Below are positions 35,831-45,800 of a stretch of DNA of 64,000 nucleotides, one piece after another (within the stretch, counting starts at the first letter, position 1; each line of letters begins with the position of its first letter). The position numbers and the translations under genes are program-made. The notes under the pieces were generated by a model. That model worked only from the letters and a program-made list of their open reading frames with translations, made no database searches and was not told the DNA's origin. The stretch is from Thermophagus sp052400625 (GTDB taxonomy: Bacteria; Bacteroidota; Bacteroidia; Bacteroidales; Marinilabiliaceae). The stretch lies in assembly GCA_052400625.1 (NCBI GenBank), contig JBQTGH010000007.1, one strand, 5' to 3'.

Positions 35831-37093
35831 CTATTCGTCCTGTTTTATGACAGTTACAAGTTCAATTTTTGAACTGCTGGCTTCCAAAATTTGAATTTCA
35901 AATGGAGCGATCCATATTTTTTCGCCCTCTTTGGGGATGGACTCGTTGTAGTTGAGGATCATTCCTGCCAGCGTCTCATAATCGTCGGAGACAGGAAGAC
36001 CCAGCTGATATTTTTCGTTGAGGTAATCTATTTCCAAACGACCCGAAAATTTATAAGTACGATCATCTATCTTTTTTTCTTCCAAATCGGAAATGTCATG
36101 TTCGTCATTAATTTCCCCGAATATTTCTTCCAAAATATCTTCCAGCGTAATGATTCCGGCTGTGCCGCCAAATTCATCCACCACCAGCGCGATGCTTCGA
36201 TGTTCTTTGGTGAATAGTTCCAAAAGCTTGTTGGCTGTCATGGTCTCCGGAACAATACTTATCGGATTGATAATGTTCCGAAGCTTTTTGGGATTTTTAA
36301 AAAGTTCCGAGACATGGACATAGCCGATAATATTGTCAATGTTTTCTTTATAAACCAATATTTTGGAATGACCACTTTCTATGAACTTTTGACGGAGGAT
36401 TTCCAAACTGTCTTCAATTTCCACTGCTTGCAAATCGGTGCGGGGAATCGTACATTCCCGTACCTTTAGAGAGGAGAAATCCAGGGCATTTTTGAGGAGT
36501 TTAACTTCTTGCGGGACCTCTTCATCGGCTTGTGAATTCTCGTTATGTTCGGACAGAAGGTCGTCAAAGTCCAGTCGGCCGATGACCAAATCTTCGGTTC
36601 TTTTTCGGTTGGCCGGGCCGCTGATTTTTCGTATCAAATAATTGGATATGCCGTGTGTGAATTTGGATATGGGATAAAACAATCCGTAGACCAAAGAAAG
36701 CGGTATTCCAAAGATGTTTAAGGTGAAAATGGGATTTATCCTGAAAATTATTTTAGGTAAAAATTCGGCAGTAATCAGTATGATTAATGTTGAAAAGAGG
36801 GTTTGAAGAAGCAAAATGCCAAAATCGGAGCTGACATATCTGGCGATAAAGGGCTCAAATAGTCGGGCGGTATAGATTCCATATATTACCAGCGCAATAT
36901 TGTTGCCGATAAGGATGGTGGTTATAAACATTCCCGGCTTGCGAAGAAAAACATCGATTATTTTAGCCAGGCGTGGGTTCTTTTTCCGGTTTAATTCTAT
37001 GAGTAATTTGTTAGCGGAAAGGAATGCCATTTCGCTTCCGGAAAAAAATGCTGAAACTAATATGGTAACAGTTATTACGGGTAAATATTCCAT
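35831..37093 (-). CDS. CNNM/CorC-type membrane protein with CBS domains (hemolysin C family)
   Basis: A 420-residue protein: an N-terminal CNNM (DUF21) domain with about four membrane segments (residues 1-190, with FFSGSEMAFLSANKLLIEL), a pair of CBS domains (about 200-330, CTIPRTDLQAVEIEDSLE and VPETMTANKLLELF), and a C-terminal CorC/HlyC domain (340-415). Family members are linked to magnesium or other cation export; some Bacteroidota relatives are called GldE. The conserved DEFGGTAGIITLEDILEEIFG motif is complete. The gene sits in the envelope operon between lptC and ppiD; the connection to envelope work is not known. Confidence 0.88.
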   Translation of the reverse strand: MEYLPVITVTILVSAFFSGSEMAFLSANKLLIELNRKKNPRLAKIIDVFLRKPGMFITTILIGNNIALVIYGIYTARLFEPFIARYVSSDFGILLLQTLFSTLIILITAEFLPKIIFRINPIFTLNIFGIPLSLVYGLFYPISKFTHGISNYLIRKISGPANRKRTEDLVIGRLDFDDLLSEHNENSQADEEVPQEVKLLKNALDFSSLKVRECTIPRTDLQAVEIEDSLEILRQKFIESGHSKILVYKENIDNIIGYVHVSELFKNPKKLRNIINPISIVPETMTANKLLELFTKEHRSIALVVDEFGGTAGIITLEDILEEIFGEINDEHDISDLEEKKIDDRTYKFSGRLEIDYLNEKYQLGLPVSDDYETLAGMILNYNESIPKEGEKIWIAPFEIQILEASSSKIELVTVIKQDE

Positions 37094-37365
37094 TGTTTGT
37101 GAGACAGCTTACTTCGTGGCAAGATAATAAAAACTACGGAATCTTGTTTTTATTCATTCAGCAGCAATTAAAAAAAACTGTTTTTTAGCTTTGAGGAGAT
37201 GATATTTTGAAGGTGAAGGTGGTTGCTTGAAATTCCTTCTGGCTCCAATGGACGTTTTATACATGCACTTTTGTGATTTTATTCAGCCTAATATTCCAAC
37301 TGTTAACCTAATAGTAGAAACGTCGTTGATATTTACACCTCTGTTTTTATTCAAAAATGTTGTTG

Positions 37366-37947
37366 TTACAGATTTTCTTCGTCAACCGATAATATGCCAC
37401 TGATATTTTTTATGGTATAATTTTCAAATTTTTCATCCGACTCAAATCCGTAGCCGGTTAATATTTCGGTATCGGTGGTAATTTTAATAAACTCATCCGA
37501 ATAAATGATGTGTTTTTTGGTATCCCAGAACAATTGTTCAGTATTGATAACTTCATTTTTGAAATTTACCGCTTCCACATTGTTTTGAAGTTCCCAGAGG
37601 TCTTCTTTTTCATGATAGACCGCATAATTGCTCTTGATTTGAGCGTCAATTTCTCCTTTTGCATTGTAAACGATAAGATGAAGTCCAAGCGGAAATTCGG
37701 TGTACGGTTTTTCTCTGTTTTTATATTGGTTCATCTCCGGGGTGATAAACCGATAAGCCACTTTCCCTGAATCCGTAATTACGCTTTCCAAGTTATTGAC
37801 CGACAGGGAAGGAAAATTGTCTTCATCGACTACGGCTTTGATCTCTTCCGGAGTGTTGGACTGACAGGAGGATATAAATGCGATAACAGCAAGCAATATA
37901 AAATTGCCTGCTGTTAAATATTTATTTGTTAAGAATTTTGTTTTCAT
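37366..37947 (-). CDS. lptC: LptC-like lipoprotein of the lipopolysaccharide export system
   Basis: A 193-residue protein with a lipoprotein-type signal (ILLAVIAFISSCQSN, lipobox ending in Cys), followed by a beta-rich LptC domain. KGEIDAQIKSNYAVYHEKED, VEAVNFKNEVINTEQLFWD and ILTGYGFESDEKF form the repeated beta-strand pattern of LptC/OstA-like proteins. LptC passes lipopolysaccharide from the inner-membrane transporter LptBFG to LptA. The position 9 bases after the TPR gene and before the CorC gene repeats the order known in other Bacteroidota. A 272-base spacer before the next gene shows nothing recognisable. Confidence 0.85.
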   Translation of the reverse strand: MKTKFLTNKYLTAGNFILLAVIAFISSCQSNTPEEIKAVVDEDNFPSLSVNNLESVITDSGKVAYRFITPEMNQYKNREKPYTEFPLGLHLIVYNAKGEIDAQIKSNYAVYHEKEDLWELQNNVEAVNFKNEVINTEQLFWDTKKHIIYSDEFIKITTDTEILTGYGFESDEKFENYTIKNISGILSVDEENL

Positions 37948-37956
37948 GATCTCTCT

Positions 37957-39315
37957 CTATCGAGCCGATCTTACCGAGGTTCTTTCACCAATCCATCCAC
38001 CAACGGTATAAGCTGCACCCTCTTCCAGACCTTGGAAAAATATTTCGTCCGTTTTCGGGAAATGGTTGCTATAGGCATTGATCAATTCGTTGGCTTCAGC
38101 AACGGCTTCCGGATCTACAGATTTGGCTTTGACAAACTTATCTACGGCAGCCCAGTATGCTGTTTTGTGTTCAAAATCGTTGCTTCCAACACTGTTGGCT
38201 GAGGCCGCATACGCTTTACCAATAAGAATGTACGGTTTTCCCCAGTTGGGGTTATTTTCTATTGCTTTCAAGGCATTGGCACGTGCCGATACATAATTTT
38301 TCCCGGCCAAATGAACAAGCCCTAATTGGTAGTAGTAGTCTGCTTTTTTCTCTTTGTTTTCCTCCAGACTAATGGCCTCTTCATAATATTTTATGGCATT
38401 TGCGGATTCTCCTGATTTCAGATATCTCCTGGCCAATCCGAATGCTGCAGAGCTGCTAGGCTCTATGCGATAGAGATATTCCGATACTTTGAATAGCAAA
38501 TCCATATCGTCACATAGGGCGTTGGTCAATAAACGATTGACGCGTTTCAGCCATTCCAGATCCTCTTTGTGTTCTTCCACTTGTGGTGAATAGATGTTAT
38601 CCAGGGTTTCGCAACTGGCCACTCCGCTACCGGCAAATACATCTTCCAACTGACCGGATAGTTTGGTATACATTTTTTTGTATTTGGCCATTTTGGGATC
38701 TGCAATAAGCTTGTTTATCTTTTCTGAGACATCAATATAATTATTGACCACCTCTTCGCCGGATATTTCTTCATCTTTCCACATGGCAATGGAAGTCGTG
38801 ATATAGAGGGCGAACGCTGCCGGTTGATATTTGGCGCCACCATTGGCGACGGCATCAGACAGCAATTGATAGGCCTGTTTTTTATAGGCGGGATCAGATT
38901 TTTTGTATTCCAGAATATCTATTGCCTTGGTGGCTTTAATATAAGGAACTCCATAGCGGGAGTGATTGCCAAAATATTTCATCCGTTGGTCATAAACCTT
39001 CATTAACTCCTGGAAGAAGGCTTCTTTCTTGGATTCATCCTCGGCATTTTTGATCTTGTGTGTTAATATGTCCACTCCGTCGGTATAGAGGCGACGAGTA
39101 GACAGCGGACATTCGTTAAAGGCGATCTCCCAGTAGGGATAGGCATCATCATACAGCTCTTGTTTTGCCAATTCAGTGTACAAAGACAGATTTTTCAGAC
39201 ACCGGATGCTGTCTTCTCCATGTCCGTACTTCGAACCGTCTTCTACCCCTTTTTGTGCATAGATCTGGGGCATGGAAATTAAAAATCCTAATACTATTAT
39301 TGTAAATGCTTTCAT
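37957..39315 (-). CDS. Exported tetratricopeptide-repeat protein
   Basis: A 452-residue protein with a signal peptide (MKAFTIIVLGFLISMPQIYA). The C-terminal half has TPR-like helix pairs: ESANAIKYYEEAISLEENKEK, KADYYYQLGLVHLAGKNYVSA and RANALKAIENNPNWGKPYI. The N-terminal half (residues 25-270) is helical and counts cells of the same kind less clearly. Periplasmic TPR proteins usually hold other proteins together. It stands between an outer-membrane protein gene and lptC in one leftward group, so an envelope assembly role is plausible but unproven. Confidence 0.8.
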   Translation of the reverse strand: MKAFTIIVLGFLISMPQIYAQKGVEDGSKYGHGEDSIRCLKNLSLYTELAKQELYDDAYPYWEIAFNECPLSTRRLYTDGVDILTHKIKNAEDESKKEAFFQELMKVYDQRMKYFGNHSRYGVPYIKATKAIDILEYKKSDPAYKKQAYQLLSDAVANGGAKYQPAAFALYITTSIAMWKDEEISGEEVVNNYIDVSEKINKLIADPKMAKYKKMYTKLSGQLEDVFAGSGVASCETLDNIYSPQVEEHKEDLEWLKRVNRLLTNALCDDMDLLFKVSEYLYRIEPSSSAAFGLARRYLKSGESANAIKYYEEAISLEENKEKKADYYYQLGLVHLAGKNYVSARANALKAIENNPNWGKPYILIGKAYAASANSVGSNDFEHKTAYWAAVDKFVKAKSVDPEAVAEANELINAYSNHFPKTDEIFFQGLEEGAAYTVGGWIGERTSVRSAR

Positions 39316-39492
39316 GTGAAAAAAATTTTATTAAAAAAATAAAATCAGCTTATAATTCCCCTCTCTTATCTGTTGAAAACTTATAATTATAAACCGATTG
39401 TTATTTGTCTTCTTCGTGTTTGAATATGGCTTTTTTGATAAACAGCGACAAAGATATTAAAATTATATGAACCTTATAAAGATTGAAATGGC

Positions 39493-40764
39493 TTAATCGA
39501 ATTTACGTTGGATAAACCAGAACTCGTGAAAGGTGAAATTCAACGATATTTTGGCGTAATTTTCATTAATGTCCAAATTCCCCGACGGTTTAACCGTGCC
39601 GTATTCAAAGGCTATGTTGACCGATGTTTTTGTTCTGTTTAATGGTAGTCCTAGACCAAAAGTTATGCCAAAGTTTTTGAGGTCGTTGTCGTTAATCATT
39701 ATGTATTGGTCACCATAGTGAATGCCAGCGCGGTATCTTATGCGAGAAAGATAATTGGTGGACCGGAAATTGGGGATAATTTCAGCTCCTGCCGAAAATC
39801 TAGAGTTGTTTTTGGTCTGTGTCAAACCATCGGGAAAGTTTATCTCTCCCCAGTTCGAGAGAACATAATCGGCCGATAAGGTTAGGAAGTCGCTCTTGGA
39901 ATAAGAGAGCCCGAATCCAACGGATCTGGCCATTTCAAAGCCCGAAACATCAAGCGTGTCGGAAGCTTCCGGGATGATGTAATTGCTGGAAAAGAGTTTG
40001 CCGTCTTCTGCATAATCCAACCCTTTCGCTGCTGTTCGTTGGAAATCTCCGCCGATTTCGCTTTGAGGACGGAATGTTATACCTGCTGTAATCTGGTCTG
40101 TTTCATTGATTTGGTGGCTGAATTGTGCGCCGAAATCCAAGAAGAAGTCACTGGCGTGCATCTCGTTTTGTAAGCCATACTTATAGGCGTTATCATCCTC
40201 ACTGAATTCGATAAAGGTGGTATGGCGCAAGTTCCCAAAAAGATAGGTGGCATGCATTCCCAACGATAACTGGGGTATCACTCGAATGGACAATCCTCCG
40301 TAGGCGGCTGAAAGGTTGCCTGTTCCCACAGCTCGGGTGGTGGAAGTATTGTCAGAAAATTCAAATTTATAGCCGGCATTGGAAAAGGGTCTTAACCCCA
40401 ACGAAGTTTTGATGTTTTTTGAGAGGGAAAACCCCATTGCAAAATAGCTGAAATCAATGTTGTTGTATTTTTCCTGACCACCGGTCGATTCAAAGGTTTG
40501 GGAATTTCCGGTGAGGCCTGTTTCGAAATAGAACGACATGGTGTCTATCGCCGAATAGGAAGCAGGGTTTAGAAAATTAATATGTTCATTGGTTCTTATT
40601 CCAATTCCTGAGTGCCCCATTCCGGTATTTTGCCCATAGCCGTAGGTGTTGAGTTCGCCAACGCCATATCGGGATAGGGGGGAATAGGTCCTTTTTTGTG
40701 CGAAGGTTGCCGAAGTGGTCACGAGGACTAGTAGCAAAAAAGAGTATTTGAAAAGTTTATGCAT
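39493..40764 (-). CDS. Outer-membrane beta-barrel protein
   Basis: A 423-residue protein with a signal peptide (ending at TSATFAQ) and a long series of alternating strands with aromatic ends (SYFAMGFSLSKNIKTSLGL, GFGLSYSKSDFLTLSADYV, INVAFEYGT-like NIAFEYGTVKPSG), finishing with an aromatic residue near the end. It resembles the FadL/OmpP1-like conserved outer-membrane proteins of Bacteroidota. The ligand is unknown. Its stop region follows coaX, with the two genes overlapping by eight bases, so they are translated together; that link of a vitamin gene with a barrel protein is conserved in the phylum. Confidence 0.75.
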   Translation of the reverse strand: MHKLFKYSFLLLVLVTTSATFAQKRTYSPLSRYGVGELNTYGYGQNTGMGHSGIGIRTNEHINFLNPASYSAIDTMSFYFETGLTGNSQTFESTGGQEKYNNIDFSYFAMGFSLSKNIKTSLGLRPFSNAGYKFEFSDNTSTTRAVGTGNLSAAYGGLSIRVIPQLSLGMHATYLFGNLRHTTFIEFSEDDNAYKYGLQNEMHASDFFLDFGAQFSHQINETDQITAGITFRPQSEIGGDFQRTAAKGLDYAEDGKLFSSNYIIPEASDTLDVSGFEMARSVGFGLSYSKSDFLTLSADYVLSNWGEINFPDGLTQTKNNSRFSAGAEIIPNFRSTNYLSRIRYRAGIHYGDQYIMINDNDLKNFGITFGLGLPLNRTKTSVNIAFEYGTVKPSGNLDINENYAKISLNFTFHEFWFIQRKFD

Positions 40765-41473
40765 CGTATTCCAATATTCTGTTAAGTCCGTATAATACTA
40801 AATTTGGATGTACAAAGATGATATTTTTTGTGTAGGTAACAAAAAAATCTGCGTCACCTCCTGTCATGATGGTTTTGATATCAGGGTATTGTTGTCGGGT
40901 TCTTTCGATGTAGGCATCGATCTCTAAGGCAATGCCGTTTTGTACCCCCGATCTGATGGCTTCCTCTGTTGATCTTCCCCAAAAATCCGAACGGCCGGGT
41001 TCTATTTTGGGGAGTCCTTTGGTAAATTGGTGCAAAGCCATAAAGCGCATATGAATTCCCGGGGAGATGTTGCCGCCAACAAATGTGTTATTTACCACCA
41101 GATCAAAGGTGATGGCCGTACCGGCGTCAACCACCAACAGGTTTTCTTGTGGATATAATGTTAGTGCGCCGGCAATGGCGGCCAGCCGATCTAACCCTAA
41201 TGTCTCGGGTGTTTTATATTGGTGTCTGAAGGGGAGAGGGGTGGTATGATCCAATAGGTGGAAAGGAATTTTCTGCGATTGGAAATATTGTTCAATAAGT
41301 TTCGTTTCTTTGGTTACAGATGATAGGATCACTTTATTGGGTTGATGAAGCCGGTAAAGTTCACTTATCTTTTTTTGGTCAGGAAAAATTAGCTTGTAAG
41401 TGGCAATTAAATTGCCCTTATCAAAAAATCCCATTTTGATGCTGCTGTTTCCCTGATCAATTGCTAAATTCAT
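40757..41473 (-). CDS. coaX: Type III pantothenate kinase
   Basis: A 238-residue kinase of the ASKHA fold that phosphorylates pantothenate, the first step of coenzyme A synthesis. NLAIDQGNSSIKMGFFDKG is the phosphate 1 motif, TPETLGLDRLAA is the conserved pantothenate-binding region, VVDAGTAITFDLV is phosphate 2, and IMTGGDADFF is near the end. It is the first gene of the leftward envelope operon. TAACTTTG on the minus strand (41506 down to 41499), 26 bases before the start, fits the -7 box, although a good -33 partner was not found. Confidence 0.95.
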   Translation of the reverse strand: MNLAIDQGNSSIKMGFFDKGNLIATYKLIFPDQKKISELYRLHQPNKVILSSVTKETKLIEQYFQSQKIPFHLLDHTTPLPFRHQYKTPETLGLDRLAAIAGALTLYPQENLLVVDAGTAITFDLVVNNTFVGGNISPGIHMRFMALHQFTKGLPKIEPGRSDFWGRSTEEAIRSGVQNGIALEIDAYIERTRQQYPDIKTIMTGGDADFFVTYTKNIIFVHPNLVLYGLNRILEYDA

Positions 41474-41767
41474 AAGCTCAAATTGTATGGATTAAATGCA
41501 AAGTTATTCCTTTCTTGCAAATTGCAGAGAGGGATGCGTAAAATCCGAGTCTTTAGCCGTATAAAAATTTTTAAGGGCCGAATGAATTTTGCATGGTAGT
41601 TCTTAAGTGGCTCTGTAGTAATATGCTTAACCATGCTTTGTTGATTCGTAATGAATTGTTTAGCCCTTTTTTACCCCCGGATTCGTGCATTGATCTGTTG
41701 ACGCGTAACTGGATATCAATAATCTAAAATGGATTAGTGGTGTTCGTTCCAAAAATTATACCATACT
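41474..41767. promoter_or_regulatory. Divergent spacer between coaX and the PAS response regulator
   Basis: This 294-base spacer has no gene. A -7-like TAACTTTG (minus strand, 41506-41499) probably belongs to coaX. For the rightward gene no box matching TAnnTTTG was found; TTGACG at 41698 with TATCAAT 12 bases on looks accidental. Nothing else stands out. Confidence 0.4.
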
Positions 41768-42856
41768 ATGCGAAAAGTTTTAATAGTTGAAGATGATCGA
41801 TTTATATCAGCCATATTTTCTTTGTTTTTAAAGGATTTAGGCTTTGAAATTATCGGAAGATGCAAAACCGGTGAAGAAGCATTGGAGATGGCCAAAGAAA
41901 ATTCACCGAATATTGTTCTGATGGATATTCATCTTGAAGGGGAGGTCGACGGAATTGAAGCTGCCGAAACCATTCAGAGGGAATATGAAATACCGGTTAT
42001 TTTTGTTTCCAGCGACACCAGTACCGAAGTAATAGAACGGGCTGTTATCTCCAATTCGTATGGATATCTGGTTAAACCCATCACAAAAAAGGAGCTGGCC
42101 ATTACCATGGAGTTGGCCTATTATAAACATAAAGCCGATCTGGATCAAAAACGCAGAGAGCAAAGTTTTCGGGACTATATCTCCAAAGCACCCATCGCTA
42201 TTGCCATAGTTCAAAAGGGGATCATTCGTTATCTGAACAATCTGGCGCTCGATCTTTTCAAAACTCATTATATGGAAGATATGGTCGGCTCGGATTTTAT
42301 CCATTTTGTGGATGAGAAGTTTGTGCCTGTCCTTCAACGAAGACTTGACGAAAATCAATGCGATGAGATTCAACCCTTCCACATCATTATTAAAACTTTT
42401 CACCAAAAGGCATTGAAAGTCTTTGTGCATGCCTCACGCATTACGTTTAACGGTGAAGCGGCATTTCAACTGGTGCTGGTGGAAGTATCCGGTTATCTGG
42501 GACAGATTGATGAATTGAAAAAATGGCGCGAAGCAGCATTGTCGGGTATGGGGGCCGTGTTGCTTGTCAACAATATGTTTGAGGTGCTGGATTATAATCC
42601 GGCTTTTCGGGAATATGTCTCACCGGCCTTTGATATGCGCGGCCATTCTGTTTTTTCGCTTCGCCCATGGATGAGTATAGATCGTGGGGCTCTGGCCAAT
42701 ATATTCAATCGGAAAGATGACTCTACAGTTAATTTAACCATAGAAACCACTTCCTATCATTTAAAATGTATTGGCTTCGTATTGAGCAATGGCGATGGTG
42801 AGCCGGAAAAAATTATCATTGTTCTCAAAGAAGCTGTGGATAAGCATAACGGATGA
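41768..42856 (+). CDS. Response regulator with receiver and two PAS-like domains, no DNA-binding output
   Basis: A 362-residue protein. The receiver domain spans residues 1-120, with VEDD (acidic pair at 9-10), phospho-acceptor D53 in LMDIHLEG, S80 or T-type switch residue in FVSSDTS, and K in GYLVKPI. A PAS-like domain follows (about 130-235, SKAPIAIAIVQKGIIRYLNN) and a second one (about 245-355, GMGAVLLVNNMFEVLDYNPAF). There is no kinase, GGDEF or helix-turn-helix part, so output must be through protein contact. No kinase gene is adjacent. It is convergent with mfd, eight bases apart. Confidence 0.85.
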   Translation: MRKVLIVEDDRFISAIFSLFLKDLGFEIIGRCKTGEEALEMAKENSPNIVLMDIHLEGEVDGIEAAETIQREYEIPVIFVSSDTSTEVIERAVISNSYGYLVKPITKKELAITMELAYYKHKADLDQKRREQSFRDYISKAPIAIAIVQKGIIRYLNNLALDLFKTHYMEDMVGSDFIHFVDEKFVPVLQRRLDENQCDEIQPFHIIIKTFHQKALKVFVHASRITFNGEAAFQLVLVEVSGYLGQIDELKKWREAALSGMGAVLLVNNMFEVLDYNPAFREYVSPAFDMRGHSVFSLRPWMSIDRGALANIFNRKDDSTVNLTIETTSYHLKCIGFVLSNGDGEPEKIIIVLKEAVDKHNG

Positions 42857-42864
42857 TGGGGGCC

Positions 42865-45800
42865 TTAAGCAGCCGTTATCTCATCCAGCAATTTTTTCAA
42901 AGTTTGAACATTGTCTGCCTTTTTGATTTTAAGAATCAATCTTTCTCCTTTTTGTTTCATCTGAAAATCTTTTGGATGATTTTGTACCCAGCTTAGGATC
43001 TTTCCAAAGCATTCGGACTGATAAAACCGGGAGCCGGGATTGTCCACAAAATAGAGCCGCGCAGTATGGTTTTTAAGGATAAGCTTTTCGATTCCCATCG
43101 ATTGGGCTTTTATTCTTAATCGGACGATGTGTAGCAAGGACAATGCAGGAGCCGGGATGGGGCCGAACCGGTCTTTGAGCTTGAACTCGAAATCTTTAAG
43201 ATTATCTTCGTTGTCGATATTGTCCAGTTCTCTGTAGAGGTCCATTCTTTCGGCTGTGTTGGAGATGTAGTCGTCGGGGATTCTGACCTCTTCATCGGTT
43301 TCGATTTGGCAATCCTGAACAAAGGACTGCACCGCTGCACCCGGTTTAACATCCTCTTTAAAGAGATCGGGGAATTCGTCCTCCCGAAGTTCCAGCATGG
43401 CTTCCTGCAGGATTCGTTGATAGGTTTCATAACCGATATCGGAAATATAGCCACTTTGTTCGGCCCCCAGCAAATTGCCGGCACCACGAATGTCCAAATC
43501 CTGCATGGCAATATTAAATCCGCTTCCCAGTTCCGAGAATTCTTCTATGATGCGGAGTCTTCTCCGGGCATCCTGGGTGAGCGTCGTCAGAGGGGGAGCC
43601 AGCAGATAGCAGAACGCTTTTTTGTTGGAACGGCCAACCCGACCTCGTAGTTGGTGGAGATCGCTCAGACCAAAGTGGTGGGCATTGTTTATGATAATAG
43701 TATTGGCGTTGGGGATATCCAGCCCGGACTCAATGATGGTGGTGGCAATCAATACGTCGTACTCTCCGGCCATGAAATCGAGCATGATCTTTTCCAGTTT
43801 TTGCCCCTCCATTTGTCCGTGCGCCACTACGGTTCTTACTTCCGGCAGCCAGCGGTTGACGGCTTGCTCCAGTTCGTAAATGTTTTGTACCCGGTTGTTG
43901 ATGAAGAATACCTGACCATTGCGTTCCAATTCATAGGTGATGGCTTCTTTGATGATGGTCTCGTTGAATACATGGAGTTCCGTGATGATTGGGTGGCGGT
44001 TGGGTGGCGCTGTGTTCAAGATGGATAAATCGCGGGCACCCATCAATGAAAACTGAAGGGTTCGCGGAATCGGGGTCGCCGTAAGTGTTAATGTGTCTAC
44101 ATTGACCTTAAGCCGCTTCAGCTTTTCTTTTACTGCTACGCCAAAGTGTTGTTCTTCGTCGATGATCAGTAATCCCAGATCTTTAAATACGACATCTTTA
44201 CCTGCCAGTCGGTGCGTCCCGATGACGATATCGACCTTTCCTTCTTTCAATTCAGATATTACCTTTTTGGTTTGGGATGTTTTCCGCAGTCGGCTGATAT
44301 ATTCTACTCTGCATGGAAAGTCTTTGAGTCGATCTTTAAATGTTTGGTAATGCTGAAGTGCCAGAATGGTTGTGGGCACCAAAACTGCCACCTGCTTGCT
44401 GTCGCTCACCGCTTTAAAGGCGGCTCGGACGGCCAGTTCTGTTTTTCCGAATCCCACATCACCGCATACCAATCTGTCCATGGGCGTTTTATCTTCCATG
44501 TCTTTTTTTATGGCCAGAGTCGCCTTGTTTTGGTCGGGGGTATCTTCAAAAATAAAGGATGCCTCCAACTCTTTTTGCATAAAGGAGTCGGGCGAAAAAG
44601 CATATCCGGGCTGTGCCTTCCGTGCGGCGTATAGGGCAATGAGCTCACGGGCAATATCTTTTACCTTCTTTTTGGTTTTTTCTTTGGTGCGTTGCCAGGC
44701 CCCGGTGCCCAGCTTGTTGATGCGTGGCGGCTCCCCGTCTTTGCCTTTAAACTTGCTGATGCGATGCAGGGAGTGAATGTTGACCAATATGACGTCGTTG
44801 TCCTTGTAGATCAGCTTGATGACTTCCTGCTTCTGACCGTTGACTTCGGTGGTGACAAGTCCCCCGAAACGACCAATTCCATGATCGATGTGCACCACGT
44901 AATCGCCCGGATTCAGCCGGGTCAGCTCTTTGATCGACAAGGACTGACGGGCCGCTTTGGCTTTGTCGGTGCGCAGAGAAAATTTATGATAGCGGTCGAA
45001 AATCTGGTGATCGGTATAAACACAAATTTTCAGATGATGATCGATGAAGCCGCTGTGTAATGTGCGGTTTATTTCCGTGTAGGCTATTTGTTTTCCACGA
45101 TCTTCAAAAATTTGTTTCAAGCGTTCCAGCTGACGTGGATTGTCGGAAAGTATATAAATTTGGTAACCTTCTTCCTGTTTGTTTTGAAGATCGGCTTCCA
45201 GCAGGTCAAAGTTCTTTTTAAAAACCGGCTGGGGGCTAGTTTCGAAGGTTATCGACTTGTGTTGTTCCGTTGTTGGTTCCCGCCCCCAGATTATTTTAGG
45301 ATTTCGTGCCAACCCTTTTTCCAGCATTTCCGGATTGGTCAAATCCTCTGCCGAGGGAATATCCTGTGGATTTTCGTCTTCTTCCTTTTGTTGTTCATTT
45401 TTTTGTACCACTCGATTATAAATATCCTTCACCTTCTCCATGATCTGATGGGGCGATTCCATCCATACCCGAGTGGCGGAAGAAAGAAATTCGGGAAGTG
45501 ATAGGTAATGGGCTTCCGATGGGGGGGGATCCGATAAGTTAGGATAGATGGAAACCGATGACAGACGCGTCCGTGAAAGCTGGCTCTCTATATCGAATGT
45601 TCGAATGCTTTCCACTTCATCGCCGAAAAAGTCCAGCCTGATAGGGTCCTCCCCGGCGTAGGAGTATACGTCGATAATGGAGCCGCGAATGGAATATTGG
45701 CCGGGCTCATAAACAAAGTCCACTCGCTGAAAACCGATGTCCTGCAAGAACTCTGTGACGAAAGTCAGGTCCAGCTTATCGCCTGCTTGGATGGTCATCG

